From assembly GCF_008386635.1 (NCBI RefSeq), contig NZ_VUOE01000002.1, positions 881,848 through 945,847 of the forward strand: DNA of 64,000 nucleotides, written 5' to 3'. Both the position numbers and the translations under genes were made by a program. Below are positions 27,061-35,603 of the stretch, in pieces. Position 1 is the first letter of the stretch. Every line of letters starts with the position of its first letter. Below the pieces are notes generated by a model. It ran no database searches, was not told the DNA's origin, and saw nothing but the letters and a program-made list of their open reading frames with translations. This DNA is from Maribacter flavus. Its GTDB lineage: Bacteria; Bacteroidota; Bacteroidia; Flavobacteriales; Flavobacteriaceae.

Positions 27061-28350
27061 ATGAGGACCCAATTACTTGCAATTCTCCTCCTTTTTTCGT
27101 TAATCATTTCCTGTAAAAATACCGCGACGGTAGTTCCCCAAAAATCAACTTCAGGTTATCAAGGACAGGGTGCAAGCCCTATTGTACCTACCGTAAACAG
27201 ACCGGTACAAAAGCAATGGAAAGGCATCTGGTCCATGGATAATCAAACCTACTTTTCGAACGATTTTGATGGTGCCCGGTTGAACGGTGTGGCCGAAGAC
27301 GGTAACGACCATTACACCATTTGGATAACTGCAGAGAATACGCCCATAAACGTGAGTCCTTGGTATTCCTTCAAAGTTTGGACCGGTAAGCCCAGGGAAA
27401 TCACCATTAAACTTTCCTATCAGGATTCAAGAAGTAGGTATTATCCCAAAATCAGTTCAGATGGTATCCATTTTAAGGTTTTGGACAGTACCAACTACAA
27501 GGTAATAAATCCAGGCGAAGGGGAGTTTGGCATCAAAGCGGCACCCGAGTTTGCTGAAATTACCTTAACCATTGGTAATGAACCCGTTTGGATATCGGCC
27601 CAAGAACTTTATACTTCCAAAAGAGTGCAGGAATGGGTAGATTCACTCTCCGTTAAACCCTTCATTACCAATTATGAAATTGGGAAATCCCACGAAAACC
27701 GTGCTATCCAGCTCATGGAGATCAAGGAATATCCAAGTACCAAGAAAGCATTGATGATCATCTCCAGACAACACCCGCCGGAAGTTACTGGATTCCTTGT
27801 GATGAAATCCTTTATGGAAACCATATCCAGTGATACGGAACAGGCAAAGACTTTCAGGGAAAAGTTTGACATTTTCGCCGTACCGCTTATGAATCCCGAT
27901 GGCGTGGACAACGGACATTGGCGTCATAACATGGGCGGTATTGACCTGAATCGCGATTGGGAAAATTTCAATCAGCCGGAAACAAGAAGCGTGCGCGATT
28001 TTCTGAACAAAAAAAATGAAGAAGGCTATGAATTTGTTTTTGGTGCCGATTTTCACTCTACTTGGGACGATATCTATTATCCAATTGACAGCACGGTCAT
28101 CGGACAAAAAGGAAAAATCGTTTACGATTGGATCGAAAGCATTTCAACCCGACTCCCTCAAAAAAGAACGAATATTGCTACCTCTGATAAAATCAAACCG
28201 ACCATGGTTTCCAGAAATTACTTTTATGTACACCATGGCATGCCGGCCATCGTTTTTGAACTGGGCGATAACACGCCCCGGGATTTTCTAAAGGAGAAAG
28301 GAAAGGTCGCCGCTGAGGAGATAATGCGGTTGTTGTTGGAGAAGGAATAG
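27061..28350 (+). CDS. M14-family zinc carboxypeptidase, lipoprotein
   Basis: About 429 residues from ATG 27061, chosen because MRTQLLAILLLFSLIISC forms a standard lipoprotein signal (an ATG at 27040 adds 7 residues). An N-terminal beta domain (~40-190) precedes the M14 domain. Zinc and catalytic residues: RQHPPEVTG (HxxE), GGIDLNRDW (substrate Arg), FGADFHSTW (third zinc His) and VFELGDNT (catalytic Glu). Related to Bacteroidota M14 proteins with a Pepdidase_M14_N-type domain. Probably cleaves C-terminal residues or peptidoglycan-derived peptides outside the cytoplasm. Followed by the heptanucleotide repeat. Confidence 0.88.
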   Translation: MRTQLLAILLLFSLIISCKNTATVVPQKSTSGYQGQGASPIVPTVNRPVQKQWKGIWSMDNQTYFSNDFDGARLNGVAEDGNDHYTIWITAENTPINVSPWYSFKVWTGKPREITIKLSYQDSRSRYYPKISSDGIHFKVLDSTNYKVINPGEGEFGIKAAPEFAEITLTIGNEPVWISAQELYTSKRVQEWVDSLSVKPFITNYEIGKSHENRAIQLMEIKEYPSTKKALMIISRQHPPEVTGFLVMKSFMETISSDTEQAKTFREKFDIFAVPLMNPDGVDNGHWRHNMGGIDLNRDWENFNQPETRSVRDFLNKKNEEGYEFVFGADFHSTWDDIYYPIDSTVIGQKGKIVYDWIESISTRLPQKRTNIATSDKIKPTMVSRNYFYVHHGMPAIVFELGDNTPRDFLKEKGKVAAEEIMRLLLEKE

Positions 28351-28358
28351 TTGTTGGC

Positions 28359-28414
28359 TGTTAGCTGTTAGCTGTTAGCTGTTAGCTGTTAGCTGTTAGC
28401 TGTTAGCTGTTAGC
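28359..28414. repeat. Heptanucleotide tandem repeat TGTTAGC x8
   Basis: Eight perfect copies of TGTTAGC in the gap between convergent genes (M14 peptidase and CcsBA), 9 bases after the peptidase stop. A related array with unit TTAGCAG is at 58303-58342. Confidence 0.97.
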
Positions 28415-28618
28415 TAAAAATAGCATCTTTTTAAACCAAACCAACTTTAGCTTAAAAACGAGAAGCAGTATTTTGTGATTTGGAATTTGAGATTTTCTCT
28501 TCTATCCTTTGTTCAATATTGCATGGTTTTGACTATATACCTCCTCCAAGGTCGGTCAAACTATCCATTTTGAATATTCTTCCAGTCGCACCGAGTATCA
28601 ACAACTTCATGATAGCAA

Positions 28619-31600
28619 CTACTTTTTGGCGTAATTCACCTGATACCTCCAGTAACTCAATGCTCCCAAGGCCAAAACGCCAGCAACCGTATACCACACA
28701 AAGGTTGGTGTAATCACCTGTGCCCCACTCGCATAGCTATGAAGTCCCACCAAATAAAAGTTCACACCAAAATAGGTCATCATGATACTACCAAAGGCAA
28801 CGACGCTCAAAAAATTAAAGGTCCACCTTCCCCTTAGCCCGGGAACCAATCGCGTATGGATGACAAATGCATAGACCATAATGGATATCAAGGCCCAAGT
28901 TTCCTTGGGGTCCCAGCCCCAATAACGGCCCCAGCTTTCATTGGCCCATTGACCCCCTAAGAAGTTCCCAATCGTCAGCATGACCAAACCTATCGTCAAC
29001 GAAAGCTCGTTGATGATGGTGAGTTCCTTCAAATTGATATCCATGCGTTCGCGATTTTTCTTATTGGTCAACAGAATCAAAATCAAAGAAACCACCCCTA
29101 AGATCATCCCCACTGTCAAAGGACCATAGCTGCCAACAATGACCGCCACATGTATCATCAACCAATAACTGTCCAATACGGGAACCAAATTGGCAATGGA
29201 AGGGTCCACCCAACTCTGGTGGGCTATCCATAAGAGCATGGAGGTTACAAAGGCCGATGCGGCAACGGTCATATTACTTTTTCTACCAAACAATAAGCCC
29301 ATGCCCATCGTTGCCCAGGAAACATACAGGATACTTTCATAGGCATCGCTCCATGGCGCGTGGCCAGAGATATACCATCTCAAAATCAATCCGGCGGTAT
29401 GCCACAAAAAGAATAAATAAATGACCCCTTTGAAAAAATAGACCCCAATTCTCCAGATGGAACGATCTTTAAAAATTTGAAAAATGAGAATCAAAAAGAA
29501 AAGTACGCCAACCAAGGCATAATACTGATATAGCCGATTAAAGATATTCAGCTTGTTGTAAATAACTTCGGTGTTGATTCTTCGTTCCGATGGTAGAACT
29601 TCACTACCATTGTTTACCTGATTTTGCTTGAAAGCGGCCAGAAGTCGGTCTGCTTCGCCATAGTCCCCTGTCTGCTGTGCCTTACTTAATGTCATCAAAT
29701 AGTACGGCATGGCATTCTTGACAAAATTGGCATATAGGGAATCCTGAATCTGGATCTGTCCCCCACGATATTCTACCGCCGATATCCATTTGTTGTTCTC
29801 ATCGTTCAACAGTGGGAAAATTTTAACAATATCCTGACCCAAGGCCTGATTCAATAGACTCAAACGGATGTTGGCATCCTTGAAATCCTGTTCAAACTTG
29901 TTTGGGTTATTGGTAGCAGTTGCCTCCCTTAAGAAGGGCTCCAGCTTGTACGTCCCGTCCGGATTAAAAAAATCGGTCGCCTTTACGTATTTCTGCCCTT
30001 GCGGAATTCCTATAATTTTTCTTATGCTATCATTTTGTGCCTTTTTGTCCAAGGCAATAAACTCCGCATTGTACCAAACTGCGGGGTTCATGATCATGGA
30101 AAGAAAAATTTGGTCTGAACTATACCCCAAATAGGTGTCCTTAAGGCTCAACTTCCTCAGTAATTCCGAAGAAAAGGTATTGACGGGCTTCATCCTTCCG
30201 CCTTCATCCTGAATCACCAATTTCCCGAATTTATCCGCATGTTCCTTGGCCACCATGGAGGATTTTATGAGGGAATCTATTTGTTGTTGGGTGGGTGCTT
30301 GGGTATGGTCATGGCCATCGTCCGCTGTATGCTCCTGCGCTTGTAAGGAACTAGATAACCCAATTAACAGTATAATGGCCGTAAGTATCTTTTTCTTTTT
30401 TTTCTTCAATTTATCCAAGGACTCCGCCAAATCCTTGAAGCGGGTTTTCCCAAAGAACATGATTCCCATCAAACCAATATACAGCAGAAAATACCCTACA
30501 TAGGTAATCCAAGTCCCCCAAAAATCGTGGTTTACTGAAAGTCGGGTGCCTTTTTCGTCAGGGTCAAAACTTGCCTGGAAAAATCGGTATCCCTTATGAT
30601 CCAAAATGTGGTTCATGTAAATATCATAATCAAAGGGCCTTTCATCCTTTATGGTCACCTTGCTCATAAAGGAGGCATAGGCGTTCTCCGTTCCAGGATA
30701 TTTTTCCGCAATGAAATCGTTGAGTTGTATGGCAAAAGGAAGCTCGTAAATCTTGGAACCATATCGCAGGGCAAAATCCAAGCCCCCAACGTTGAATTTA
30801 TCGCTAAACTGGGTCTGCCCCTTACTTCCCAACACCTTTACTTCCTTGGTCTCGCCATTACTGGATACAGAAAGTACAAGCGCATCCAAATCGAATTCCA
30901 TTTTTTCGGCTTCGGGTATTTCCACAATGCCGTAGGTTCCCTGTACCAAGGAATCGGGGATGACAAACTGCATATTGGCCGTATTGTACAAAGAACGCAA
31001 TTGTAATTTTTGTACACTATCCTGGACCAATTGTCCCTGAAATTGGTCGGCCATGCGCATAAAACTTCCTTGAAACGGAGAAGATATTCGATATTCGGGG
31101 CCATCGGTGAAAATATTTATGGCCCCATCAGTCTCATTGTTCAATGAAAACAGCACGCCGTGAATGCTCATGACCTTGCCATTCTCCAAAAAATGTTCGT
31201 GTCGCTGACCATCGCCCGCTTCCACGATTTTTAGATATGTATTCCCTGTCGTTCCCGGAATGAGGCCTTCCTTGGCACCCTCAATAAAGTCAACGTAGGA
31301 AATGGTAAATTCTTGACCGTTAAAGTCCCCGGTCCATGGCAGATTGGATTTTATGGCTTCTGGGGTTACGATCAAATCATCCTCCATAGTTTTCCTTCTG
31401 GGCTCTCCATTGATATCACCCTCAATGTAGGCCGTCAAATAGGTCTTATCCGAAAAGAACACATTTTCAGTTTCCCCTTCTCTGATCGGCATCATGCCCT
31501 CGTAGCTGATATATCGGGTTACAAATGCACCAACAATGATCAATATCCAAGACAAATGCAGGACTAGAACGGGCCATTTTTCCTTTCTCAACAAGCGATA

Positions 31601-31804
31601 ACGCGCAATGTTCCCAATGAAGTTGATTACAAAAAAGACCATAATAACCTCGAACCAGGTGGTATTGTATATCCAGATTCGGGCAGTTTCCGTACTATAC
31701 CAACTTTCAATAAAAGTCCCAAATGCCATGGCCACGGCAAATACAATAAACAAAACGGACATTAAACGGGTGGAGAAGAAAATTTTCTTTAACAGATCTG
31801 TCAT
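28619..31804 (-). CDS. Cytochrome c biogenesis protein, CcsB-CcsA (ResB-ResC) fusion
   Basis: 1061 residues. The first ~480 are ResB/CcsB-like: membrane helices near 12-32, 45-62, 75-95 and about 445-465 around a large periplasmic domain. A Lys-rich loop and a further helix (TAIILLIGLSS) lead to a second periplasmic part (~500-735). The C-terminal ~320 residues are CcsA with eight or so helices and the tryptophan-rich haem-handling motif WGWDPKETWAL near 960. System II machinery exports haem and attaches it to CxxCH proteins; its clients here would include the SorB-like cytochrome and the dihaem peroxidase. One-gene fusions are usual in Bacteroidota. Confidence 0.94.
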   Translation of the reverse strand: MTDLLKKIFFSTRLMSVLFIVFAVAMAFGTFIESWYSTETARIWIYNTTWFEVIMVFFVINFIGNIARYRLLRKEKWPVLVLHLSWILIIVGAFVTRYISYEGMMPIREGETENVFFSDKTYLTAYIEGDINGEPRRKTMEDDLIVTPEAIKSNLPWTGDFNGQEFTISYVDFIEGAKEGLIPGTTGNTYLKIVEAGDGQRHEHFLENGKVMSIHGVLFSLNNETDGAINIFTDGPEYRISSPFQGSFMRMADQFQGQLVQDSVQKLQLRSLYNTANMQFVIPDSLVQGTYGIVEIPEAEKMEFDLDALVLSVSSNGETKEVKVLGSKGQTQFSDKFNVGGLDFALRYGSKIYELPFAIQLNDFIAEKYPGTENAYASFMSKVTIKDERPFDYDIYMNHILDHKGYRFFQASFDPDEKGTRLSVNHDFWGTWITYVGYFLLYIGLMGIMFFGKTRFKDLAESLDKLKKKKKKILTAIILLIGLSSSLQAQEHTADDGHDHTQAPTQQQIDSLIKSSMVAKEHADKFGKLVIQDEGGRMKPVNTFSSELLRKLSLKDTYLGYSSDQIFLSMIMNPAVWYNAEFIALDKKAQNDSIRKIIGIPQGQKYVKATDFFNPDGTYKLEPFLREATATNNPNKFEQDFKDANIRLSLLNQALGQDIVKIFPLLNDENNKWISAVEYRGGQIQIQDSLYANFVKNAMPYYLMTLSKAQQTGDYGEADRLLAAFKQNQVNNGSEVLPSERRINTEVIYNKLNIFNRLYQYYALVGVLFFLILIFQIFKDRSIWRIGVYFFKGVIYLFFLWHTAGLILRWYISGHAPWSDAYESILYVSWATMGMGLLFGRKSNMTVAASAFVTSMLLWIAHQSWVDPSIANLVPVLDSYWLMIHVAVIVGSYGPLTVGMILGVVSLILILLTNKKNRERMDINLKELTIINELSLTIGLVMLTIGNFLGGQWANESWGRYWGWDPKETWALISIMVYAFVIHTRLVPGLRGRWTFNFLSVVAFGSIMMTYFGVNFYLVGLHSYASGAQVITPTFVWYTVAGVLALGALSYWRYQVNYAKK

Positions 31805-31830
31805 TTAAGAAGACAATGGTTTTCAGGTTG

Positions 31831-31838
31831 CAAAAATA
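31831..31838 (-). promoter_or_regulatory. -7 element upstream of CcsBA
   Basis: Minus-strand TATTTTTG fits TAnnTTTG, 26 bases before the start codon; no clear TTG box upstream. The rest of 31839-32096 shows no gene. Confidence 0.4.
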
Positions 31839-32096
31839 CGTCCTTTTACACTTTTTTTTAAACGATATCCATGGAGAATAGTGTAACAAAATGTTAATTT
31901 TCTAGGGACTACAATAGTCTGTAAAAGTGAGAATCACATCCATATATCCTCTAGTTTGGCTATCACAAAGAATATAAATGTTTTTCAAAAAAATGTTTCC
32001 TAGTCTGGAAACACTTTCAGGAAGCTTCCCAGGGAACGAAGAAACTGCAACAGTTTACCCATAAAATCTCCAAGCAATTCTTTGTATTTTCGCCGA

Positions 32097-32870
32097 ATGA
32101 TTTCCGTAGTCATCATTGGAACTGGGAACGTGGCCCAAAATTTGGCATCGGCATTGTATGGTATTCACGGAATGCATTTGGCAGGTATCCTTGGCAGGTC
32201 AGAGGCCTCCTTATCCTATTTTGAGGAAAAAAATGTTGTGAGTACGGATTGGTCAAATATTCCCAAGGCCGATATTTATATTATCGCCGTGAAGGACGAT
32301 GCCATACAGGAAGTATCCGATGCTCTCAATGTAGAAGGATTGGTGGTACATACTTCCGGAAGCGTTGGTTTGGACACTTTGTCAAAGCATCAACGAAGGG
32401 GTGTTTTCTACCCCCTACAGACCTTTACCGCTGGAAAGATTATTGATTTTAAAACTGTTCCCATGTGTCTGGAAGTTTTCAATGAAAAGGACATGGAGAT
32501 ATTAGAAACATTGGGGAGAAAAATTAGCGATAACGTTCAGCACATTGATTCCGCCCAGCGAAAAGTGTTGCACGTGGCCGCAGTTTTTGTGAATAATTTT
32601 ACCAACTACATGTATACCATCGGAAAGCAAATTTGCAATGAAAATGACTTGGATTTTTCAATACTGTATCCTTTGATAAAGGAAACCGCTGCCAAAATAG
32701 AAACCTTGTCCCCAGAAGCTGCACAAACAGGCCCGGCCATTCGGAGCGATTTAAAGACCTTGCATGGACACCTTACTTTGTTAACCGACGAAAAGCATAG
32801 GACTCTATATAAACTAATAAGCAATGCGATAAAGGCATCCAACCAAAACGAAAATGAAGAAAAGCTATAA
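32097..32870 (+). CDS. Rossmann-fold DUF2520 protein
   Basis: About 257 residues from ATG 32097 (MISVVIIGTGNVAQNLASAL); an upstream ATG at 32082 adds five residues before the Rossmann strand and is less likely. N-terminal NAD(P)-binding motif GTGNVA, then a helical C-terminal DUF2520 domain with VHTSGSVG, FYPLQTFT and VFVNNFTNYMY. Related to 6-phosphogluconate or pyrroline-5-carboxylate reductase-like dehydrogenases; substrate unknown. Overlaps the KdsC-like gene by 17 bases, so the two are translationally linked. Confidence 0.87.
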   Translation: MISVVIIGTGNVAQNLASALYGIHGMHLAGILGRSEASLSYFEEKNVVSTDWSNIPKADIYIIAVKDDAIQEVSDALNVEGLVVHTSGSVGLDTLSKHQRRGVFYPLQTFTAGKIIDFKTVPMCLEVFNEKDMEILETLGRKISDNVQHIDSAQRKVLHVAAVFVNNFTNYMYTIGKQICNENDLDFSILYPLIKETAAKIETLSPEAAQTGPAIRSDLKTLHGHLTLLTDEKHRTLYKLISNAIKASNQNENEEKL

Positions 32871-33381
32871 AGAGTACTTAAAGGATATTACCACATTTAT
32901 TTTTGATGTCGATGGCGTTTTGACCGATGGTAGCGTCCTGGTGACCACCACGGGGGAAATGCTCCGAAAAATGAGCGTCAAGGACGGATACGCACTAAAG
33001 GTCGCCATCGATAAAGGGTATAATATATGTATCATCACGGGCGGTACCAACGAGGGCGTAAAAAAACGCTTACAAGGTTTGGGTATCACGGATTTTTACA
33101 TGGGCTCCCATCACAAAATCGATGCTTTGGAAGAATACTTGGACATTTATAACATCGACCCGAAAAATGTACTTTATATGGGCGATGACATACCGGATAT
33201 CCCTGCGATGAAAAAGGTGGGCGTGGCCTCCTGCCCGCAAAATGCCGTACCGGAAGTTAGGGCCATCTGTGACTACATCTCGCATATCAACGGTGGCTCT
33301 GGATGCGCACGGGACGTCATTGAACAGGTACTTAAAGTACGGGGGGACTGGATGGATAATTTTGATGCCGCAAACGCTTAG
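32854..33381 (+). CDS. KdsC-like HAD phosphatase
   Basis: 175 residues. HAD motifs: FDVDGVLTDG (motif I, Asp nucleophile and second Asp), IITGGTNEG (motif II) and GDDIPDIPAMKKVG (motif IV), with the tetramer-type tail of the KDO-8-phosphate phosphatase group. The likely reaction is removal of phosphate from KDO 8-phosphate in lipopolysaccharide core synthesis. Starts inside the previous gene and ends 2 bases before maf. Confidence 0.85.
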   Translation: MKKSYKEYLKDITTFIFDVDGVLTDGSVLVTTTGEMLRKMSVKDGYALKVAIDKGYNICIITGGTNEGVKKRLQGLGITDFYMGSHHKIDALEEYLDIYNIDPKNVLYMGDDIPDIPAMKKVGVASCPQNAVPEVRAICDYISHINGGSGCARDVIEQVLKVRGDWMDNFDAANA

Positions 33382-33383
33382 GG

Positions 33384-33974
33384 ATGTTACAGGAAAAGCT
33401 TGGCGATTACAAATTGATATTGGCTTCTGGCTCGCCCAGGAGAAAACAGTTCTTGGAGGAGATGGGGCTGGACTTTGAAATTAGGTTGAAGCCTGTGGAG
33501 GAAATCTACCCCGAAGTACTTCAAGGTTCGGAAATATCTGACTTTCTTTCGAAACTAAAGGCATCGGCTTTTGAAGGGACATTGGGTCCAAAAGAAATTT
33601 TAATGACGTCCGATACCGTGGTATGGCATAAAAACACCTCCTTGGCCAAGGCAGCGGATGCCAAAGAGGCCCATGAAATGATTTCCAAATTATCCGGCGA
33701 TTGGCACGAGGTCATTACCTCGGTATGTTTTACCACTATCGGACAGCAGATTATAAAAAACAGCATCACCAAAGTAAAGTTCAAGAACCTGTCCGATGCC
33801 GAAATCGATTATTACATCACCCATTTTGCGCCCTATGACAAGGCCGGTGCTTATGGCATCCAGGAATGGATAGGCCTTATTGGCATTTCTGAAATTCAAG
33901 GTTCCTACACCAACGTGGTGGGTCTACCTACAAACCTGGTATACGAAACGCTTTTGGATATGGTTTCCAGATAG
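33384..33974 (+). CDS. maf: Maf-family nucleoside triphosphate pyrophosphatase
   Basis: 196 residues. N-terminal LILASGSPRRKQFLEEMG is the Maf signature; MTSDTVVWH holds the catalytic Asp, and the C-terminal YDKAGAYGIQEW is also typical. Maf proteins hydrolyse dTTP, UTP or modified nucleotides to the monophosphate and were first linked to septum formation. Two bases after the KdsC-like gene, so same operon. Confidence 0.93.
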   Translation: MLQEKLGDYKLILASGSPRRKQFLEEMGLDFEIRLKPVEEIYPEVLQGSEISDFLSKLKASAFEGTLGPKEILMTSDTVVWHKNTSLAKAADAKEAHEMISKLSGDWHEVITSVCFTTIGQQIIKNSITKVKFKNLSDAEIDYYITHFAPYDKAGAYGIQEWIGLIGISEIQGSYTNVVGLPTNLVYETLLDMVSR

Positions 33975-34006
33975 ATTTTCCTTAATTTTAAAGAAAAGAA
34001 CGTTTT

Positions 34007-34957
34007 ATGTTTAAGAAATGGTTGACCTTGGAAATGTCGGTGGTCCTTTTGGCTGCCGTCTTTACGACGTTTCAGTCCTGCAATTCCAAAGTAGCGAACG
34101 ATACAAAGGAAGAAAGTGTAACGCCCAAAAAAGAACCGGAATTCCCTCGAAAAAAATTATCCCAAGAATTTAAGGACTATTGGTATTCCGGCACAGCGGA
34201 AATTACATCCTATGAACTGGAGCAAGCACGCTATGGAGAAATACGAACAGGCAAGGCGGTGATGATCTATGTAACGGAACCTTTTTTGAAAGACAAACAG
34301 GTCAAAGCGGACAATGCATCTACCGATAATGTCCCGGTCCTAAAATTGAACGCCACCAAGAAATACCTGACCGGTATTTACCCCTACTCCATTATGGCCA
34401 GTAGCTTCTATCCTGTTTATGACAACCAGCATGCGCTTAAAGTGTCCTTTTCAGCGCAGGAGTGGTGTGGTCATGTATATGCCCAAATTAACAATAAGGA
34501 AGCGTTTCAGGTCATGTCCCGTTCCTATTTTGAATCGGAGGGTGACCAAGATTTCAACCTGAAAAAAACAGTTTTGGAAAATGAACTTTGGAACAAACTA
34601 AAAATCGATCCAGAAAATCTGCCGCAAGGCACCCATCAAATCATTCCTTCCCTTGAATATGTTAGGCTTAGCCACAAGGAATTAAAAGCCTATGATGCAG
34701 AAGCCACCCTTACAAATTCTGATGGTTTTTACACCTATGAAATTTCGTATCCGGAATTGGAAAGAAGCCTTTCCATAACCTTTGGAAATGCTTTTCCGTA
34801 TCCCATTGAAAGCTGGTCAGAAACCTCAAAAAGTGGGTTTGGCCCAGAGGCCCAAACTCTTACTTCAAAAGCTACTAAAATCAAGACCATTAATGCACCC
34901 TATTGGCAACAGAATCATAATAAGGATTTATATTTGCGGGACAGTTTAGGTCTATAA
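34007..34957 (+). CDS. Lipoprotein downstream of maf, unknown function
   Basis: 316 residues. Signal with lipobox TFQSC (Cys25). The mature protein is rich in beta strands and aromatic residues (KDYWYSGTAEITSYELEQARYGE near the start; FSAQEWCGHVYAQIN in the middle). No known domain recognised. It is co-directional with maf (32 bases) and the MscS gene (3 bases), and such proteins are common next to maf in Flavobacteriaceae, which has led to its sometimes being named after Maf by association; nothing in the sequence supports that. Confidence 0.8.
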   Translation: MFKKWLTLEMSVVLLAAVFTTFQSCNSKVANDTKEESVTPKKEPEFPRKKLSQEFKDYWYSGTAEITSYELEQARYGEIRTGKAVMIYVTEPFLKDKQVKADNASTDNVPVLKLNATKKYLTGIYPYSIMASSFYPVYDNQHALKVSFSAQEWCGHVYAQINNKEAFQVMSRSYFESEGDQDFNLKKTVLENELWNKLKIDPENLPQGTHQIIPSLEYVRLSHKELKAYDAEATLTNSDGFYTYEISYPELERSLSITFGNAFPYPIESWSETSKSGFGPEAQTLTSKATKIKTINAPYWQQNHNKDLYLRDSLGL

Positions 34958-34960
34958 TTT

Positions 34961-35518
34961 ATGGAAGGTTTTATTGAAGATCACAAAAGCAGTCTCCTGT
35001 TCAGTCTTGTACTTTTTGTAATTATCCTCATTTTTAAAATCATATTTACCTCCATCGTAAGGAAAGTGGGTAAATTGAGCGATTTTAATCCCGTACGGAT
35101 CAATTTGATTATCAAGTACATCAATATCGTATTGATTACCTTGTCCATAATTGCCCTCACCTTTATTTGGGGCGTAAACTACCGGGATCTGGGCGTTCTG
35201 CTTTCCTCCGTTTTTGCGGTAATCGGCGTAGCCTTATTTGCGCAATGGTCTATTTTGAGCAATATTACTGCGGGGGTCATCATCTTCTTTTCCTTTCCGT
35301 TTAAAATTGGCAATACCATTCGAATACTGGACAAGGAAATTCTGGATACCGACAATCCCGAGAGGGAGGTTTTTGTCATTGAGGATATTAAGCCCTTTCA
35401 TCTTCACTTGAGAAGGGCAAACGGGGAAATTATTACCTATCCCAATAACTTGGTCCTTCAAAAAGGGGTGGTATTGATATCGACATACAAAAGCGAGGAA
35501 ATTGCTGCGGATAAATAA
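34961..35518 (+). CDS. Small MscS-family mechanosensitive channel
   Basis: 185 residues: three membrane helices (~13-32, 48-68, 75-95) and a short beta domain. The pore-lining and following segment SSVFAVIGVALFAQWSILSN...FFSFPFKIGN is the MscS signature. It lacks the long C-terminal alpha/beta domain of E. coli MscS, as is common for small family members. Releases solutes on sudden drop in osmolarity. Directly after the lipoprotein gene. Confidence 0.88.
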   Translation: MEGFIEDHKSSLLFSLVLFVIILIFKIIFTSIVRKVGKLSDFNPVRINLIIKYINIVLITLSIIALTFIWGVNYRDLGVLLSSVFAVIGVALFAQWSILSNITAGVIIFFSFPFKIGNTIRILDKEILDTDNPEREVFVIEDIKPFHLHLRRANGEIITYPNNLVLQKGVVLISTYKSEEIAADK

Positions 35519-35554
35519 GTTACCAGTCTGTTAAAGAAGTCGTAAAATCGAGTC

Positions 35555-35580
35555 TTGGGCATGCAATCTTTTTATCTTTG
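35555..35580 (+). promoter_or_regulatory. Possible promoter of the PIG-L/symporter operon
   Basis: TATCTTTG (35573-35580) matches TAnnTTTG 24 bases before the ATG at 35604; a TTG at 35555-35557 stands 15 bases upstream, slightly too close. Confidence 0.45.
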
Positions 35581-35603
35581 AGATTAGACCAAAAACCAAT
35601 TTA

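Noticed and set aside
28480-28713. Small plus-strand frame near the heptanucleotide array
   Set aside because: Overlaps the end of CcsBA, no signal, membrane or family pattern.
34007-34957. Naming the lipoprotein after Maf
   Set aside because: It has a lipoprotein signal and no Maf motif; the true maf is the preceding gene.
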